Shown here: positions 20,819 through 33,900 of the stretch, one piece after another | How the letters are laid out: the number at the start of each line of letters is the position of its first letter | Numbering within the stretch: the stretch's first letter is position 1 | Source: Phlebopus portentosus | Taxonomy: Eukaryota > Basidiomycota > Agaricomycetes > Boletales > Boletinellaceae | Direction of reading: 5' to 3' | Assembly (NCBI GenBank): GCA_037892935.1 | Contig: JAYXKI010000002.1 | Coordinates: forward strand, 1,860,001-1,924,000 | DNA: 64,000 bases | Made by a program: the position numbers and the translations under genes | Notes under the pieces: generated by a model | The model's database searches: none | What the model saw: the letters and a program-made list of their open reading frames with translations, nothing else | Told to the model about the DNA's origin: nothing

Positions 20819-23800
20819 TTAGGATTGACTTTCAAATCCCTCGCTAAATTGTCTCTGAATCCCCCTATAATGATCCATCTCCGCATTACTAACACTCGGA
20901 ATGAGCTGCCGAAGAGCGTCCTCAAAGTCAGCAGCGGAGACTATAACCTCAGTTTCGGACGATGAAGCCAGCTCGCTCAGGTAATACTGGGGAGTAAGAG
21001 GGTAATGCTGATGAGGAATATATCGCTTTTCGTTGATATACTCTGTTGCGGATTCAGAAACTTGTATATTGGAAGATCGAAGAACTACCGCACCTAGTGT
21101 GGCCTGGACCGACTGAGCCTTCCGAGTCATAGCCTTCAGCATGGCATCAGAACACAATGCATAGAAGTCAGCCCCAGTGTAATTGAAAGGACATTTCTCA
21201 GCGATGTCCATGAGGTCCAATTGTGGATCCAGGTGGAACTTGCGAGTTAACGCCTCGAGTATGCTTAGCTGCGCTTCATGCGTGTCACTGATGCCAAGAT
21301 ATAACAGCCGGTCGAATCTGCATAAGAGAGTAAGGAGATAATACTTTATCCCGAAACCTGATGTGACGTACCTTCCTGGTCGAAGGAGAGCAGGATCCAG
21401 TAAATCTGGCCGATTAGTGGCTCCGATCACGAACACATCACATCCAGCACTGGGCGAAGACATTCCGTCGAGCTCGGCCAGAAGCTGACTAACTATTCTA
21501 TCCATCACACCGCCTGAATCGCCGTGATTCCCACGCTTTGGGGCTATCGAGTCCAGTTCATCGAAGAAGATGACACAAGGCCTTGCTTCACGGGCCTGCT
21601 GGAACACACGACGAACATTTGCTTCGGATTCGCCAATATACATGTTCAACAGCTCTGGTCCTTTGACAGATAAGAAGTTCAACGAGCACGAAGTAGCGAC
21701 CGCTTTGGCTACAAGCGTTTTCCCGGTGCCCGGAGGGCCATATAGGAGAATACCTTACGTTCGGCGTCAAGACGGTGCCAATCATCAGAATCACCGATAC
21801 ACACCAGATCGCTGTTTTAGGCCGTCTGCGAACAGTGAAGGGTTCTCCAATGGCAACTGTACAGTGTCAAGAATGTCCTGTTTGACACGAGCAAGGCCGC
21901 CAACATCGTCCCACGAAACGCTTGGTATCAGAGGAGCTCCAATACTATGTGAAAATGAGGTTCGTGCCATCTCGATGGCTTCATCGAAATCGTCCGCGTT
22001 CAAAACCAAACCACCGTCACGGATGGCTCCGATTTTTTCAAGAGCTTCTCCGGAACTTCAGGTAGTGAGTTGCGGCTCACGAGTGCAAAGCGATGACTCA
22101 CATGGAATTCAATGCCCGTTCGGTCGCATTGAGGCGCATCCTGAATATTAAGTCGATTATATCATTCTCCGTAAAGGCCGCTGTTCCGGTGGACAATTCT
22201 TTAAGAGATGTGTCGGCCGATACATAGTCAGTGCTGAGCAAAGACTTCAGCAGAACAAGTCTCCTTGACTCATCTGGTACCTACTCATCGGAATTTAGGG
22301 AGGATTATCAGGTCGTACAAGAGCAGAGGCACCGACCTCGAATTCCAGATCATGCTTAAAACACGATAATATTGATGCTGGAAGTCTCTCAGCATCAGTA
22401 GTTGTTGCAATCACTAGCACGGGATACCCAGACCGCTGCCACTCAGCGCGGAGACTGTCTATGCGTTCCTGGAAAACACGAGCAATGACAGGCTCTAATT
22501 ATCCTTTCTGAGCTTAGGGAGATTGACCGTCACACTATAAGAACTTACCCTTGTTCATTTCAGTCTGAGTCATTCCCAACCAACCGTCAATTTCTCTAAT
22601 GAGAAGGATGCATGGCGAGCAGGAGACAGCGAAGTCGAACTCTTCTTTCAAGATGGCCTCGGTTTTGGCTGCAGTTTCGCCAACAATATCATAGGCATTA
22701 ATCTGAAACAGATAAAAGATCAACATACGGGAAGAAAAGGGCGCGAAGGCCACATGACCTGCATGAAGTGAAATCCTAAGTGAGCCGCAACGCCCTCGAC
22801 AACGGAATTCATTCCCGGGCCCGCGGAACCTTTGAGGAGCATCGCCACTTCAAGGCCAAGCGTCGCGACGTTATCCCCCAAGAGCGCAGAGATTATTTCA
22901 CAAAGGTCCATAAAACGATCCTTGTAGGAAGTGGAGAGCGCCTCCGAAAGATCTTACGCAAAAACGTAAGGACTACGATCGGATTGATTGATCTTAACTG
23001 GCTCACTGTTCAATGAATCATAATCCTCGCGTGGGACCAGAACGTGTTCTATGCCGGTTTGCACCACTTTTGTCGAGGAAGGATCAATCCAGCAACCGAA
23101 CTCTCCGAACATTGTTGACTGTGAAATCGCATCCAGTCTCGAGTCAACATCACCTAGTTTACTGAGGTCATGCTCGACGTTCGAGACGAGAAAGTGAACG
23201 ACATCACAGAGATGAGGATCCTCGACGACAGTACTAAAATAGCCTTAGTAATAGTGATGTTTTACGCAGCCAGAATAGTCGCACCTGTGTGTCAGTGATT
23301 CGTCTACCTCTCCCATCGAGCTGTTGTCGACACAGTCGGCAAAGCCCCAAGAATTGTCCGTGTAAATCGGTAAAGTGATGACATCTCCTACTTTAACGAG
23401 GAATCTTGACGTTTCTAGTTTCGTTTTAAGAGTGCTTAGCATAGAAGAGTAATGTCTTCTGTCCCGAGATGCGGGAGACGCAACGCGTGCTAAGCTCACG
23501 GATCGAGCAACTGGGATCGGCGGTGAGGTACTACCGAACGGACTATTAATAATAGAGAATGGATCGTTCCCAGCATTCCCGAAGCCAGAGTTACATAATA
23601 GTTGCGACGATGCGTATATTCTTTGCTTAATCAGAGTGTCAACGCCAGACACCTGGACTAAGCGAGAAGTCCCCTCCAAAGAAATCATGATACACTGGAG
23701 GTTGGTAAATGGTCAACCAAAACGGTAACAAAAGAAGACTTGCCCAGTCCCCATTGAAGATCCCTACTTTTCCAAGATCCTCTGTCGAAACGTAAATTTG

Positions 23801-24714
23801 ATAGCTTTCAGGTATTTCCTGCGCTGAACAGCGCGGTAGGTGGTGGACTGAGAAGGCTTTCTCAGTGGAATCCAGACGACCTTTTTCTTGTAGTGCAGTC
23901 TCCACTAGGGAACGAGGCGGTGCGGATACGACGTTACGTAGGACAGAGCTCGCGAAGAAGTTCTCACTAATCGTGAACTCGTCGTCAGAGGTCAAAACTC
24001 TAGTTGAAACATCTTCAGGAATTTCCAGAGACGCGCAGGAGCCCGCTTCTGTACTACTGAAAGCAAGGAGTAGCTGGGTTTTGTCTGGAACATAACAACC
24101 TTGAGAGACTGGTTCCGTAGTGGCAACATGAAGTCGGTAGGATTGGCTACGGGAATCGGGTAACACTGCTTCTACTAGAGCATCAGAGTAGAGCCTGTCT
24201 CCGGTCCTGACGAGGCGGATATTACTGTGTAGGGAAGGATCGATCCTCGTTAGTTCCTTTTCATCAAATGAATGACTTCCAGAAGCAAGAGCCGCAACTC
24301 GAGAAAGAGGGATCGGAGAGACGACAGAGATGTAACAGAACGTTGAATCGTTTCCTTGAGAGTTATGACAATTGAAGTTCGTAGATGCAACGACAGAACC
24401 TGGAAGCAGGGGCTTGGGGACGCGTCGGATGGGTGAGAGTCGGATGAACATCTATGTGACAAAAAAGAAACACTTACCGTCGAGGAGCATATTGCCCACC
24501 CTAAGTGAGAGAAGAAGACACAACGATGTTCGACCGGATTCGAAACATGGAAAGCCAGAGAGACTGCGATTCTGGAAGCTGGTTTTATGGCCGCCGAGAA
24601 CAAAAGGGAGAGCCAAAGGTCACGAGAAACGAGAATATGGTCTCGAGGAAGAGCCTTTGAGAACGAGAGAGAGGCTTTTATTGCAGAAATGGGAGGCTTG
24701 AGCAGTCTGGTCAT
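20819..24714 (-). CDS. PEX6: Peroxisomal AAA-ATPase PEX6
   Basis: PEX6 forms a hexamer with PEX1 at the peroxisome membrane and pulls ubiquitinated PEX5 receptor back to the cytosol. The C-terminal AAA domain (D2) is complete: Walker A GPPGTGKT (~21735), Walker [13 protein letters not shown] (~21560), an [19 protein letters not shown] arginine-finger stretch (~21430) and the PEX6-typical [18 protein letters not shown] (~21180). D1 is degenerate ([13 protein letters not shown] lacks the Walker A Lys), as is usual for PEX6. I infer about nine introns, one with a GC-AG boundary (23695-23743). An apparent stop near 22949 disappears if a 54-nt GTGAGC...AAG intron is spliced there. The first intron near 24450-24550 is unclear. 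Start 24714 gives an N-terminus with [14 protein letters not shown]. It shares a ~135-bp divergent promoter with GAR1. Confidence 0.93.
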
Positions 24715-24849
24715 AGCAGCATAGCACTAAGTAGAAAAGGGGTGTAAGAAATCGATTATCGACTTGACCTCGCTCACGTAATCAAACACTTATTTTCTTT
24801 TAACTTTCTGGATCCTTTTCTCGACTCGCATTCTCGTTGCACGTTGAAA
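24715..24849. promoter_or_regulatory. Divergent promoter PEX6/GAR1
   Basis: Only 135 bp separates the two start codons, so both genes must be driven from this shared region. A pyrimidine-rich stretch (tttcttttaactttctgg, ~24791) lies ahead of GAR1, common for fungal housekeeping promoters. No specific factor site is claimed. Confidence 0.6.
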
Positions 24850-25707
24850 ATGAGTCGAGCCGCTGGTTCAAGAGGCAGAGGCGGGTTTAGTGGCGGTGCG
24901 TTCTTGCCGTCTTTTATCCTTCCTTTGTCGAGCTTATCGGCCAGGCCAGGTCGAGGAGGGAGTAGAGGAAGCTTTCAACATCGTGTCGCCGGTCCTCCCG
25001 ACACTGTTCTCGGTCCGTCCGATGGTCACTCTTGCTGAGTTTCATACTTATGATTCAACAGAGATGGGATCTTTTGTTCATGCCGTCGAGGACGAGATGT
25101 TGTGTGTCTCTTCCATGCCTGACAAGGTTCCATACTTCAATGCTCCAATTTATCTCCAAAACAAGTCAGAAATAGGCAAGGTCGACGAGATTCTTGGCCC
25201 GATCAACGAGGTCTTCTTTTCGGTCAAAATGGCACAGGGCATGGTTGCAAGTAGCTTTAAAAAGGGAGACAAGGTCTACATCGGTGGCGACAAGCTTTTG
25301 CCCATCGAACGCTTTTTGCCAAAGCCGAAAGTAGCTGGTGGTGAGTTTGCCTCACTCGGATTTAAGTTCAAGACGGATTTTACATGGATCCTTCACATAG
25401 GTGTACAAAGTAAGCATAAAAACCTTAAAGCTGTTTCAGCGACGTTCGATCCACCTCTTAAATCATGACAACAGAGCGTGGACGTGGTTCATGGGGAGGG
25501 CCTGCTGGCAGAGGACGTGGTATTGGTTCTGGTAGCCGAGGAGGTTTTCAGAGGGCTGGAGGAGGAGGTCGAGGGCGTGGTGCAGCTCGAGGCGGATACG
25601 GTGGGGATCGCGGTGGCCGAGGAGGTAGAGGCGGCTTCGGCGACCGCGGGCGGGGTAGGGGTGCCGGTCGTGGAGGAGGCTGGCGCGGTGGATTTCGCGG
25701 GTCATAA
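24850..25707 (+). CDS. GAR1: H/ACA snoRNP subunit GAR1
   Basis: GAR1 is a core protein of H/ACA ribonucleoproteins that guide rRNA pseudouridylation in the nucleolus. The conserved core is clear: [14 protein letters not shown] (~25063), [32 protein letters not shown] and a [24 protein letters not shown] end (~25330). It is flanked by glycine-arginine rich tails, a short one from 24850 and a long RGG tail at 25490-25707 ending GGFRGS. Four introns follow from frame: 24896-~24949, 25015-~25061, ~25342-25400 and a last one at ~25410-25472 that joins VQ to KRGRGSWGG. Start at 24850 gives [12 protein letters not shown]. Length near the family norm. Confidence 0.95.
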
Positions 25708-25814
25708 TATTATATTTTCTTACATAGTTCCAAAAATTACCAAATTTCGGTCCTGTACTCCTTTCTTCATTTCCTATCATCATTCTGCCTGCTGGTTCAT
25801 GCTTGTCAACATAA

Positions 25815-27578
25815 ATGGCTCTTCAGCCTCTCGTAGCAATATGCGGGACCACGGGCGTAGGTAAAAGTAAACTGGCTGTCGAACTGGCTCTCGCAGTCGG
25901 TGGCAAGGTCATCAATGCAGATGCAATGCAGGTCTATAGGGGACTGGACATTCTTACAAACAAGCTCCGCGTAGATGAGCAGCGAGGCGTCGAGCACGTT
26001 CTCATGAACTTCAAAAAGCCTGGGGAGCAGTACGTCGTCGGTGAATGGGTTCGAGACGCCAGGCAGGAGGTGAGCAAGCTAGACCGCTCTGCGCTCGGTT
26101 TTTTTATCGCATATTCTTCAGATAGACAAGACGTGGTCAGAAGGGAAAATACCTATTGTGGTCGGTGGTACATCCTATTGGATCCATCACCTGCTGTTCC
26201 CCAGCGGCTTACCTGCTCAGGCGGGTCCTTCCAAGAAATTGTCTTCCCCACCCAGTCCTGCTCTGTTGAGTGCATTGAGAAACCTACCCGACAACCTATT
26301 CGCTCTCTATAACAATTTACCACCGTCTGCCCCTTCAGCAAAGGTCAATCCTGATGAGTCGTTCGCACTTCACAGTCTCCTATCTCAACTCGACCCCCCA
26401 ATGGCGAGCAGATGGCACTGGAAAGATACCAGGAAGGTCCTCCGTAATCTTGAAATTATAAGGGAAAACGGTCGATCGGCGAGCGAAGTTCTCTCCGAAA
26501 CGTACACCACGGCTGCGGATAGTTGGTGAGCTGCGATCCTCTCTAAAGACACGTCCGTCGCCTCCCTATGTTCATCTCTTGGGAAAGCTTCAGAGCGCTG
26601 ATCTTTTGGTTGTACGCCACGCCGGATGTCTTGAGTGCGCGCCTGGAACAACGAGTCGACGACATGCTGTCTGTTAGTCTTGCGTCTTTTGTAGTGATAA
26701 GTTGAGCGACTCGGTTTATCATTCCTTAAGCAAGGCCTACTCGACGAGATTCGATCAACACAGAATGCAGCTTTAAAATCATCTGGTGCGTAGACGTCGT
26801 TTTACCGAACTAAGATCCCTGATTCCCAAATAGACCGTTTGGATTTCTCGGTCGGAATATTTCAGGCCATTGGCAAGTGCAGAGCGCGTATCTGAACGGA
26901 CTTCGCCTCTAAATCTATCTATCTCTAGGATTTCAAGAATTTCACGATTATTTGATCCAAGAGGAGCCGGACGATCGAATTTACGTCCAAGCCATCTCAG
27001 AAATGAAGCTTAATACGATAAAATATGCAAAGCGTCAAGTTAAATGGATACGCAACAAATTGCTGCCTGCTGTCGAGGCATCCCGTTTGCGGGACGGCAA
27101 AGGGCTGCCCAAGGCATATCTATTAGATGCGACAGGTTTGTGTACTATTTTATCATCACCATCGACTAATAAACATTTTTATCAGATTTATCTCGCTGGG
27201 ATGAGCATGTTCTGCGTAATGCGAAGGACATTGCAAATAGTAAACAATGTCTTTACCAGCTGCTTCGAGAAATGATTAACCCATTTCTCAGTGTTTCTAG
27301 AAAGTTCAGAGACGCCAGATCCCAGTTCTTTATCGGAAACAGCCAAAAGGTTGCTCTCGGTTGTAAATCGACCGACGAGGTCAGTGTGCCATTTCCATCA
27401 CTTTTATTTCTCACTAAATTTCGTCATAAGTCCCGCAGAAGTACTAGTGGCTCGTCGTAAAATCGTGTGCCCTTTTTGCACCACAGAAGCCGATCGACCG
27501 ATTATGTTAGAAGAAGGGCGCGAATGGGAGGTTCACCAACACACTGCAGCGCATAGACGCATGAGACATAGATGCTGA
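25815..27578 (+). CDS. tRNA isopentenyltransferase (MOD5/TRIT1 type)
   Basis: This enzyme transfers a dimethylallyl group to A37 of tRNAs that read UNN codons, in cytosol and mitochondria. Visible are the P-loop CGTTGVGKS (25850), INADAMQVYRGLDILTNK, GGTSYWIHHLLFPSG (26162), WHWKDTRKVLRNLEI (~26415), FWLYATPDVLSARLEQRVDDML (~26610), GFQEFHDYL (~26930), YAKRQVKWIRNKL (~27020) and a C-terminal C2H2 zinc finger CPFC...H..H (27468-27560) typical of eukaryotic members. Introns are short; one at 26873-26928 has a GC-AG boundary. The junction near 26525-26600 could not be resolved in frame, so the exon there is uncertain. Head-to-tail with GAR1, 107 bp apart. Confidence 0.92.
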
Positions 27579-27774
27579 AGAAAACGAGGTATATATGCGA
27601 CACCAGAAGCTGTTCTGCGCCTCCACAGACCTGCCACAGAATGTCATAAGCCGAGTCTTTCGTAGACAGTTTATTGTATATTTCCATCATGGCCTTCAGA
27701 TCGGCCACTATTTCGAACTGGTTGTTCGTAGATAGATGGCTACCTGCATTCTTCGGTTGGTATGGCTTCTCCAA
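27502..27774 (-). CDS. Possible small protein or exon, unknown
   Basis: An open minus-strand frame has a composition that looks coding in its first two-thirds (NNQFEIVADLKAMMEIYNKLSTKD, then ILWQVCGGAEQLL) and a hydrophobic tail (VFFSIYVSCVYAL). It overlaps the 3' end of the isopentenyltransferase gene on the other strand and lies downstream of the DYRK kinase. No start with upstream support and no family match that I recognise. It may be chance or part of an unannotated exon. Confidence 0.22.
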   Translation of the reverse strand: MEKPYQPKNAGSHLSTNNQFEIVADLKAMMEIYNKLSTKDSAYDILWQVCGGAEQLLVSHIYLVFFSIYVSCVYALQCVGEPPIRALLLT

Positions 27775-27973
27775 ACTTGATCAACGAGCGCCAGCTTGCA
27801 GGCAAATACCAAACCTTAATTAATCCTCTTTAATATCGAAAACATGCAATAACATTAAATGACGATGCTTGCAAAGAAATAAAAGATGTTAAAATCGTTA
27901 ATCCATTATCAGTAGGAAAGCGTACACAGAGCCGTCGACGAGTAAAATAAAGAAAGGCGGATAATATGCGGGA

Positions 27974-30900
27974 TCATTTCGCTGTAGCAACCTTCAAAAC
28001 CATCTGGAATCAGCAGCCAAATGTCTGTACGAACACTTGTGTACTCACGGCGAAACCATTTGCGGAACGACTCGAATGATAATGAGCGTGGAGGGAGCGG
28101 AAACTTTTTGATGAACTCTGGGCTGAATGCGCGAGAGAACTTAGGCCTGACGTGGATACTTGAGAAGCAGTCGTCCGACTACTTCGGGCGGTCAGAGGCG
28201 TCGGAGCGCTGATCTGAGATTTCTTCGGAGTTTCAGGGGGCTTGCTACGTCCAGCTGTAAGCAAACCACTTGATGAATTAAGGTGGGTACGTGGGGAACC
28301 AGGGACAGGATTATTGATTATCTTCGCTTTCCTTCCAGCGGTGATGAATGGATGTCGTAGAGCAGACTGTGGTTTCATCCGTCGCTCCGGATCCCAGTTT
28401 AAGCACTTGGCCACAAAGTCGATAAAAAGTTCATCGTCGCATCGCAGGACTTGGGCCAACGTCTTCGAGCCGGCCCTTCGGCGCCGTCCCTTTGAATTTA
28501 CAACTGGCCTTGGTGCGCCGGTTGAATCTGGTGATCTTGTTCATTATGTGCACTTAATAGAATGGTAAGGTTACTCACCAAAGAACAGTCTTTTTCTGCT
28601 GCTACGATTGATCAACTCTTTGTCCGGCACGCCAAGAACCTCCATGATGCACGCTAGTTGTTCCTGTTCATTTTCGCCTGGAAAAATGGGATAGCCAGTG
28701 TAAAGCTCGGCCAAGATACATCCCAGACTCCACATGTCAATAGCCATGTTGTAGTTCATTCCAAGAATGACCTCAGGCGAACGGTAGAAACGGCTTTGGA
28801 TATACGTATAAACTATACGAAACAGTCAGAATAGTGAAGGCGAGACCGAGTGGAAGCCATCAAAAGCGAACCTTTCTCATGTTCAAGACAACTGCTCCCG
28901 AAGTCAATAACTTTGATTGCACTTTTTGCCGGATGGCGAAGAAGGACGTTCTGCTTGAGGCGTAAGCAATCGAGTACGATAGTAACATAGCATATCTTAC
29001 TTCTGGTTTAAGGTCGCAGTGCACGATTCGATGATGACGCATTAGAGATAAAGATAGAAGCATTTGGCTTGTAAAGCGGCGGATAAGCGTCGTCGAAAAG
29101 CCTGCAAATCCATTCGCCTTGATGAGTTCATAGAGATTAATACTCAGGAGCTCCATGGCAATGCATAAGTGGTTCCGGAAATAAAAGTGCTCCGTCATCT
29201 TGATAACATGATGTTTCTCCTCAGGGTCCTGGACAACATGAGAAAAGGAGCGAGAAAATAAATCAAGAGACTGACCCATTTCCTCAGATTCTCAAGGATT
29301 TTTATCTCAACGAGGGCCTGATGGTGGAAGCGCTTCTTGTTTCGGATGATCTTAATAGCGACCGATTCCCCTGAGCAGTGGTCCCGACATTGGAGTACCT
29401 GCCCGAATGACCCCTTGCCCAATGTACTGATGATTTCATACCGATAGGCCAGGTGATCATGATTGATCACCAAATAGTCGCCTCGATCGTCATCATAACC
29501 ATGATTATTTGCAGAAACATCACGAGTCGCGAGTTTCTTCTCGTTCCTGTTTCCAACAAAGTAGACAGAGGAATAATCTAAGATTTCCTTGCGTTCGTAA
29601 TCTGATAATTGCGACGCTCTGTCGCTATTCAGAACACCTTGGTGGAGGTTAGCCTGAATAGACACCTATACTCAGGCTTAGTCTACTTACTTGCGGGAGA
29701 ACTTGGTCGACCTGGACGAATGGGTTCGGGAAACCTTAAGAGTTCGTCTAGTTCCTCCTTCTTTGCACCATGTGCTAGTTTCCGTGCCTGAGTCCTTTTG
29801 ATATATTGCATCATTTCTTCGTCTCCCAAAACCTCGTCTTCGTCAACGGAGCTAGGAACAGGGGACGGAGTAGAGAACGACTGCCGTCTAGAAGTGGGTG
29901 ATCCGTTTGACTGTTGCCAGAAGAGATTAGGGGTCGTTGATGAACCTGATAGACGCGATCCAGGCAATGACATCTTCGGGCTTAACAATTTATTCAAGCC
30001 TTTTGAAGGCGATAGCACTGACATCGCATTGTGTTGATGGTCCACTACAGCAGCCGATGCCATTGAAGTAACCGATCCAGTCGATGACTTCCTTAGCCCT
30101 TTGATCGCAAAGCCTTCAGTGGTCTTCCGAGGAGTGTTGACCGATGCAGTTGGAGGATTCAATGTAGGCTGAGTCAAATGGCGTACCGGCTTAGTACCGA
30201 CTGGGGATAAGGATCGAAGGGAATGTCGAATTGTGCCTGACAATTGCGGCTTCGCAGATTCGTCTGCATTGTCAAGAACACCAAATTCGTTGAAACACTC
30301 TTCCGTGCCAGCTTCTCCAGCCTCAGAGCTGATATCCATCCCTCTCATGCTCATGCTCATTCTTTGAGACGCAAGGGAAGAGGATGAATGCTTCACAGCT
30401 GGAGATGTGACAGTTGACGACCTGCTCGCTATTCGCGGAATCCGAGTAGGGGTTTCTTTCACGACGCTAGACATAGATCCCGAGACTGAAGAGCTTTGAG
30501 AGATGAATGACTGATCCTTCGAGTGACTCTGAGCGTTCGTAGCTCCATGAACACCCACGGATGGAGAGCCAGCAATGGTTGGCAATCGCTGTCGAGTACT
30601 TCTCAAGGAACCATCAGATTGCTTCTGCATCGAGCTGATGGTCTGAGACGTGAGCCGAGAAGAAGTTAATGTACGAGTGGCAGTCGATGGGGATGGTGGC
30701 ACGTATGACTTGACATGAGCTATTCGGTCAGCGGTTGCTTGCGGCAGCGCAGAGACCTGCAAAGGCGGCAAGGAAATCGGCTTGACCTTTTTCTCATCAG
30801 TAGACGAGAGCGTCTTTGGAGAAAGAGCATTGGGTCAGAAGTCATGCACTCATTCTTCTATTATAGGTCGTCATACCTTTCCCCTTTTTCTGCCCATGAG

Positions 30901-33900
30901 GACAGAGATACGACTTTCGGATCTATCCTTCTCATCCTTTCTGCTCTTTGTTTGTTCGCCTTCCGAATCCTTGCGCCTCCTGATCTTATTGGCCTCACGG
31001 CAAACGTTAGAGTTCTTGTCAACCTGCAAGCTCTTTCTAGAGCTAGACCCCTTTAATATGGACGGAAGACCCAAGGTAAGCATGGATGACTTCCTTTGAG
31101 AAGACCCTGGGGTTGTCGGAGATGCCAGAGATCGCTCCTTCGTATCCGTTCCGTCCACCCGGAACGCAGACTGACGCACGTGAGCGGCAGAAGAGGAAGT
31201 CGGCGAGCCAGATACGCCAGTTGTCGCGGAAGCTGGAGGTATCTGTATTGAATGAGACGAAGTCCGCCGGAAGAATGGGATTGATGATGGGGTCAAACGC
31301 TTATTGGATACATCCCGCGATGGCGCTTTTGAAGCCGGACTTCCTTGACTGAACTGCATATCAGGATATGAAGTATGAGTAGCACTGTAACTTGAGCCCG
31401 TCGCAGATTGAGTAGGAGACTCTTGTTCGTCTCTTTGGAAGGGCATAAGGCCCTTGGCATGCGATGGCGAGATCGGTGGAGATGGCTCGGGCAACGAGCT
31501 GAGGGAAGACAGAGACGTCAAAGAGGTCTCTGAAGCCATTGCACCTTTCTGCATATTCTGCCAAGCCTCTACTGAAGACTTGGGAGAGATCGTGGGTAGT
31601 AACGATGATTCCTTTGACGATGATGATCGCAACTGCTTCTCAAGTTTCGAGGACCTGACTTGTCGTCCGGAAGATTTAGCATTCAAAGATTCCTGACGAC
31701 CTGGAGAACTTGAGTGTCGGATATTTAAAGGATTTGTGAAGCTCCACTTCTTAGATGGTGTTTTCGCAATGGGCTGCACGCCACTTGCTGTCTCGCGCAG
31801 ACCTTGTGCACTGAATTCGGTCCTCTCATGGGAAGACTCCGCTGCTTGATTTCTACCTATGTCTTCATTTGGTTTGTCACGTCCGTTGCCGTCCCTGTCG
31901 TGCTGTTTATCAGCGTCAAATGCGGATTCGGGAGCCGGGAACACAAGGCTAGTAGAAGATTGTGGAGGAGTCTTGAATGTAGACAAATCTTTAGGCAAGG
32001 GAGGAACCGGCGGTACTGATGAACCATCACCGACCTCGCTCAGATACGAAGTACGGTCTTTGTGGGACGAGACTTCGGAATGAATACTAGAGACGTCGCT
32101 CCCCGCACTATTACGCCTCATTTTAATCAGAGAGAAACGATGTGAGCCTGCCGACGCAGATGTAACACTCGTAGAAGCCGATAGGTTCGTAGACTCTCTA
32201 GAGCCGGATGTAGGGGTCCCTGTGAAATTTGTAGAAGAAGCAGAACCGCGCTTCTGAGTATAGCTCAGTCGAGTGCCAGATAAGTGCTTCTTCGATTCAA
32301 TGTCCAACGCGGTGCCCGCTAGTGAAGAAGCATCCGAACTGATAAAGGTAGGCTCTCCCGCGACGGGTTTAAGTCGTTCTCGATCTGATTCACGAGCCTG
32401 GCCCTCTTTATCTACCAATGCGGCGGCGGCTTCGGAAATGTGTTTTTCTCTCATTCGGTGAGAGCCGACACTATTCATCCTCGAAAGTCTGTCGGATCCC
32501 TCTGTGCCTTCTGAGCGATGACCTCGAGATGCAGGTGTGCCAGGGCGTGAATTATTGCTTGAACGACTCGCCGCCCGAATGCTACCCCCGGAACGAGGAA
32601 CTTTTCCCGAAATGCCGTCCAATTTGCGCAATGCTTCCGCCGTTGCATCATCGTCCAGAGCAGACCAGCCTTCTTGAGTGCCTCGCAGAAGGGAGTGAGC
32701 GACGCTCGGAGAAGAATGCGGATCTTTCTCTTTCACCTCTTTCATAAGAGCCAGCTTCTCAGAACTAGCTCTCATTGATGGACCTGAAATACGGCGAATT
32801 TGCGACACCGGGTTCGACGACGAAATATTTGCATCGCTCGTTGACGGTCGACGCCGAAAATCATCTCCGACGGCACTTGCGCTCTGCTGACGGGAATGTC
32901 TTGCAGTTGCGGTCTTGGCTTGAATCAGGCTGGACTTCGGAGCAGACACCATTGATAGTCTGACGCTGCCACCTTTTCTTCTGTCTCGGGCTGGGGACAC
33001 GGTATTCAATGGGGCTAATGTCGCGGACTGGTGCTTCTGAAGCAGGGGAGCGTTGACATGCTGCTGGTCATCCACTTGATCACTATGGCTATTCAAAGCA
33101 AGTTTGGAGGAGATTCCGGACTGATCAAGAGCAAATTCGTCAGAGCTACGTTTCCTTGCTTTTCGAGCAGGCGAAGGGAACGATGACGGAGGAGATATCG
33201 GCGAAACATCTTGAACTGAGCCTTCCTGCTTGCTTTTCTCGAGCGACGGCTTCCTAGTGACTTCAATTGGAACTAAATTGCGAGGATAAAGGATCTCCTC
33301 TCCTCCGCTTTCGTCGGGAATTAGAAAATGTGTACGGCTAAGGCGCTTTTGACTGAGGAGGCTGTCTTCCTCGGGTTGCTGAAAATATGTAAATAAAATG
33401 ATCCTGATTTTTTTAGCACACCTACCTCAAAGTCATCTTGTTCCCCGTCAACAGCCTCAATGGTCCAAGGGCTATCTCGGTCGTTATCATCGTCGGATGC
33501 GCCTCTATAGCTGTCGTCGTCTCGCTTTCCACCAGCACGAATCCCAGTGGAGAAATGCGACAAGCTTTCTTCCGAGGAAGGTAATTTCGGCCAACGTGGA
33601 GTATGGAGTTCCCCAACTCCGACCAAATCATTCCTGTCGATGGAAGCAGGATCCCTGACAGGAGTCGAAGGCTCCTGCGGCAATCGTATTTCTTGTTTAT
33701 TACCTTCTACGGGAAGTGGAGGAATAGGTGACCCATTGCGAGAAGGGATGGTAAAATAATAGGGATCGAGAGATGACGTGGCTGATGTTGAACGAGGTAG
33801 TTCGGTTTCGGATTCTGTATCCTTCACCGACACGGATGGTATGCGAAGCGAAGCCAACGATCGTTTCTACAAGCAGAAAAAAAAAAAATCAGCCCAACAG

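Noticed and set aside
22940..22960. Premature TAA in PEX6
   Set aside because: A 54-nt intron with donor GTGAGC and acceptor AAG removes it and restores the frame (DSLN|NLSEALS).
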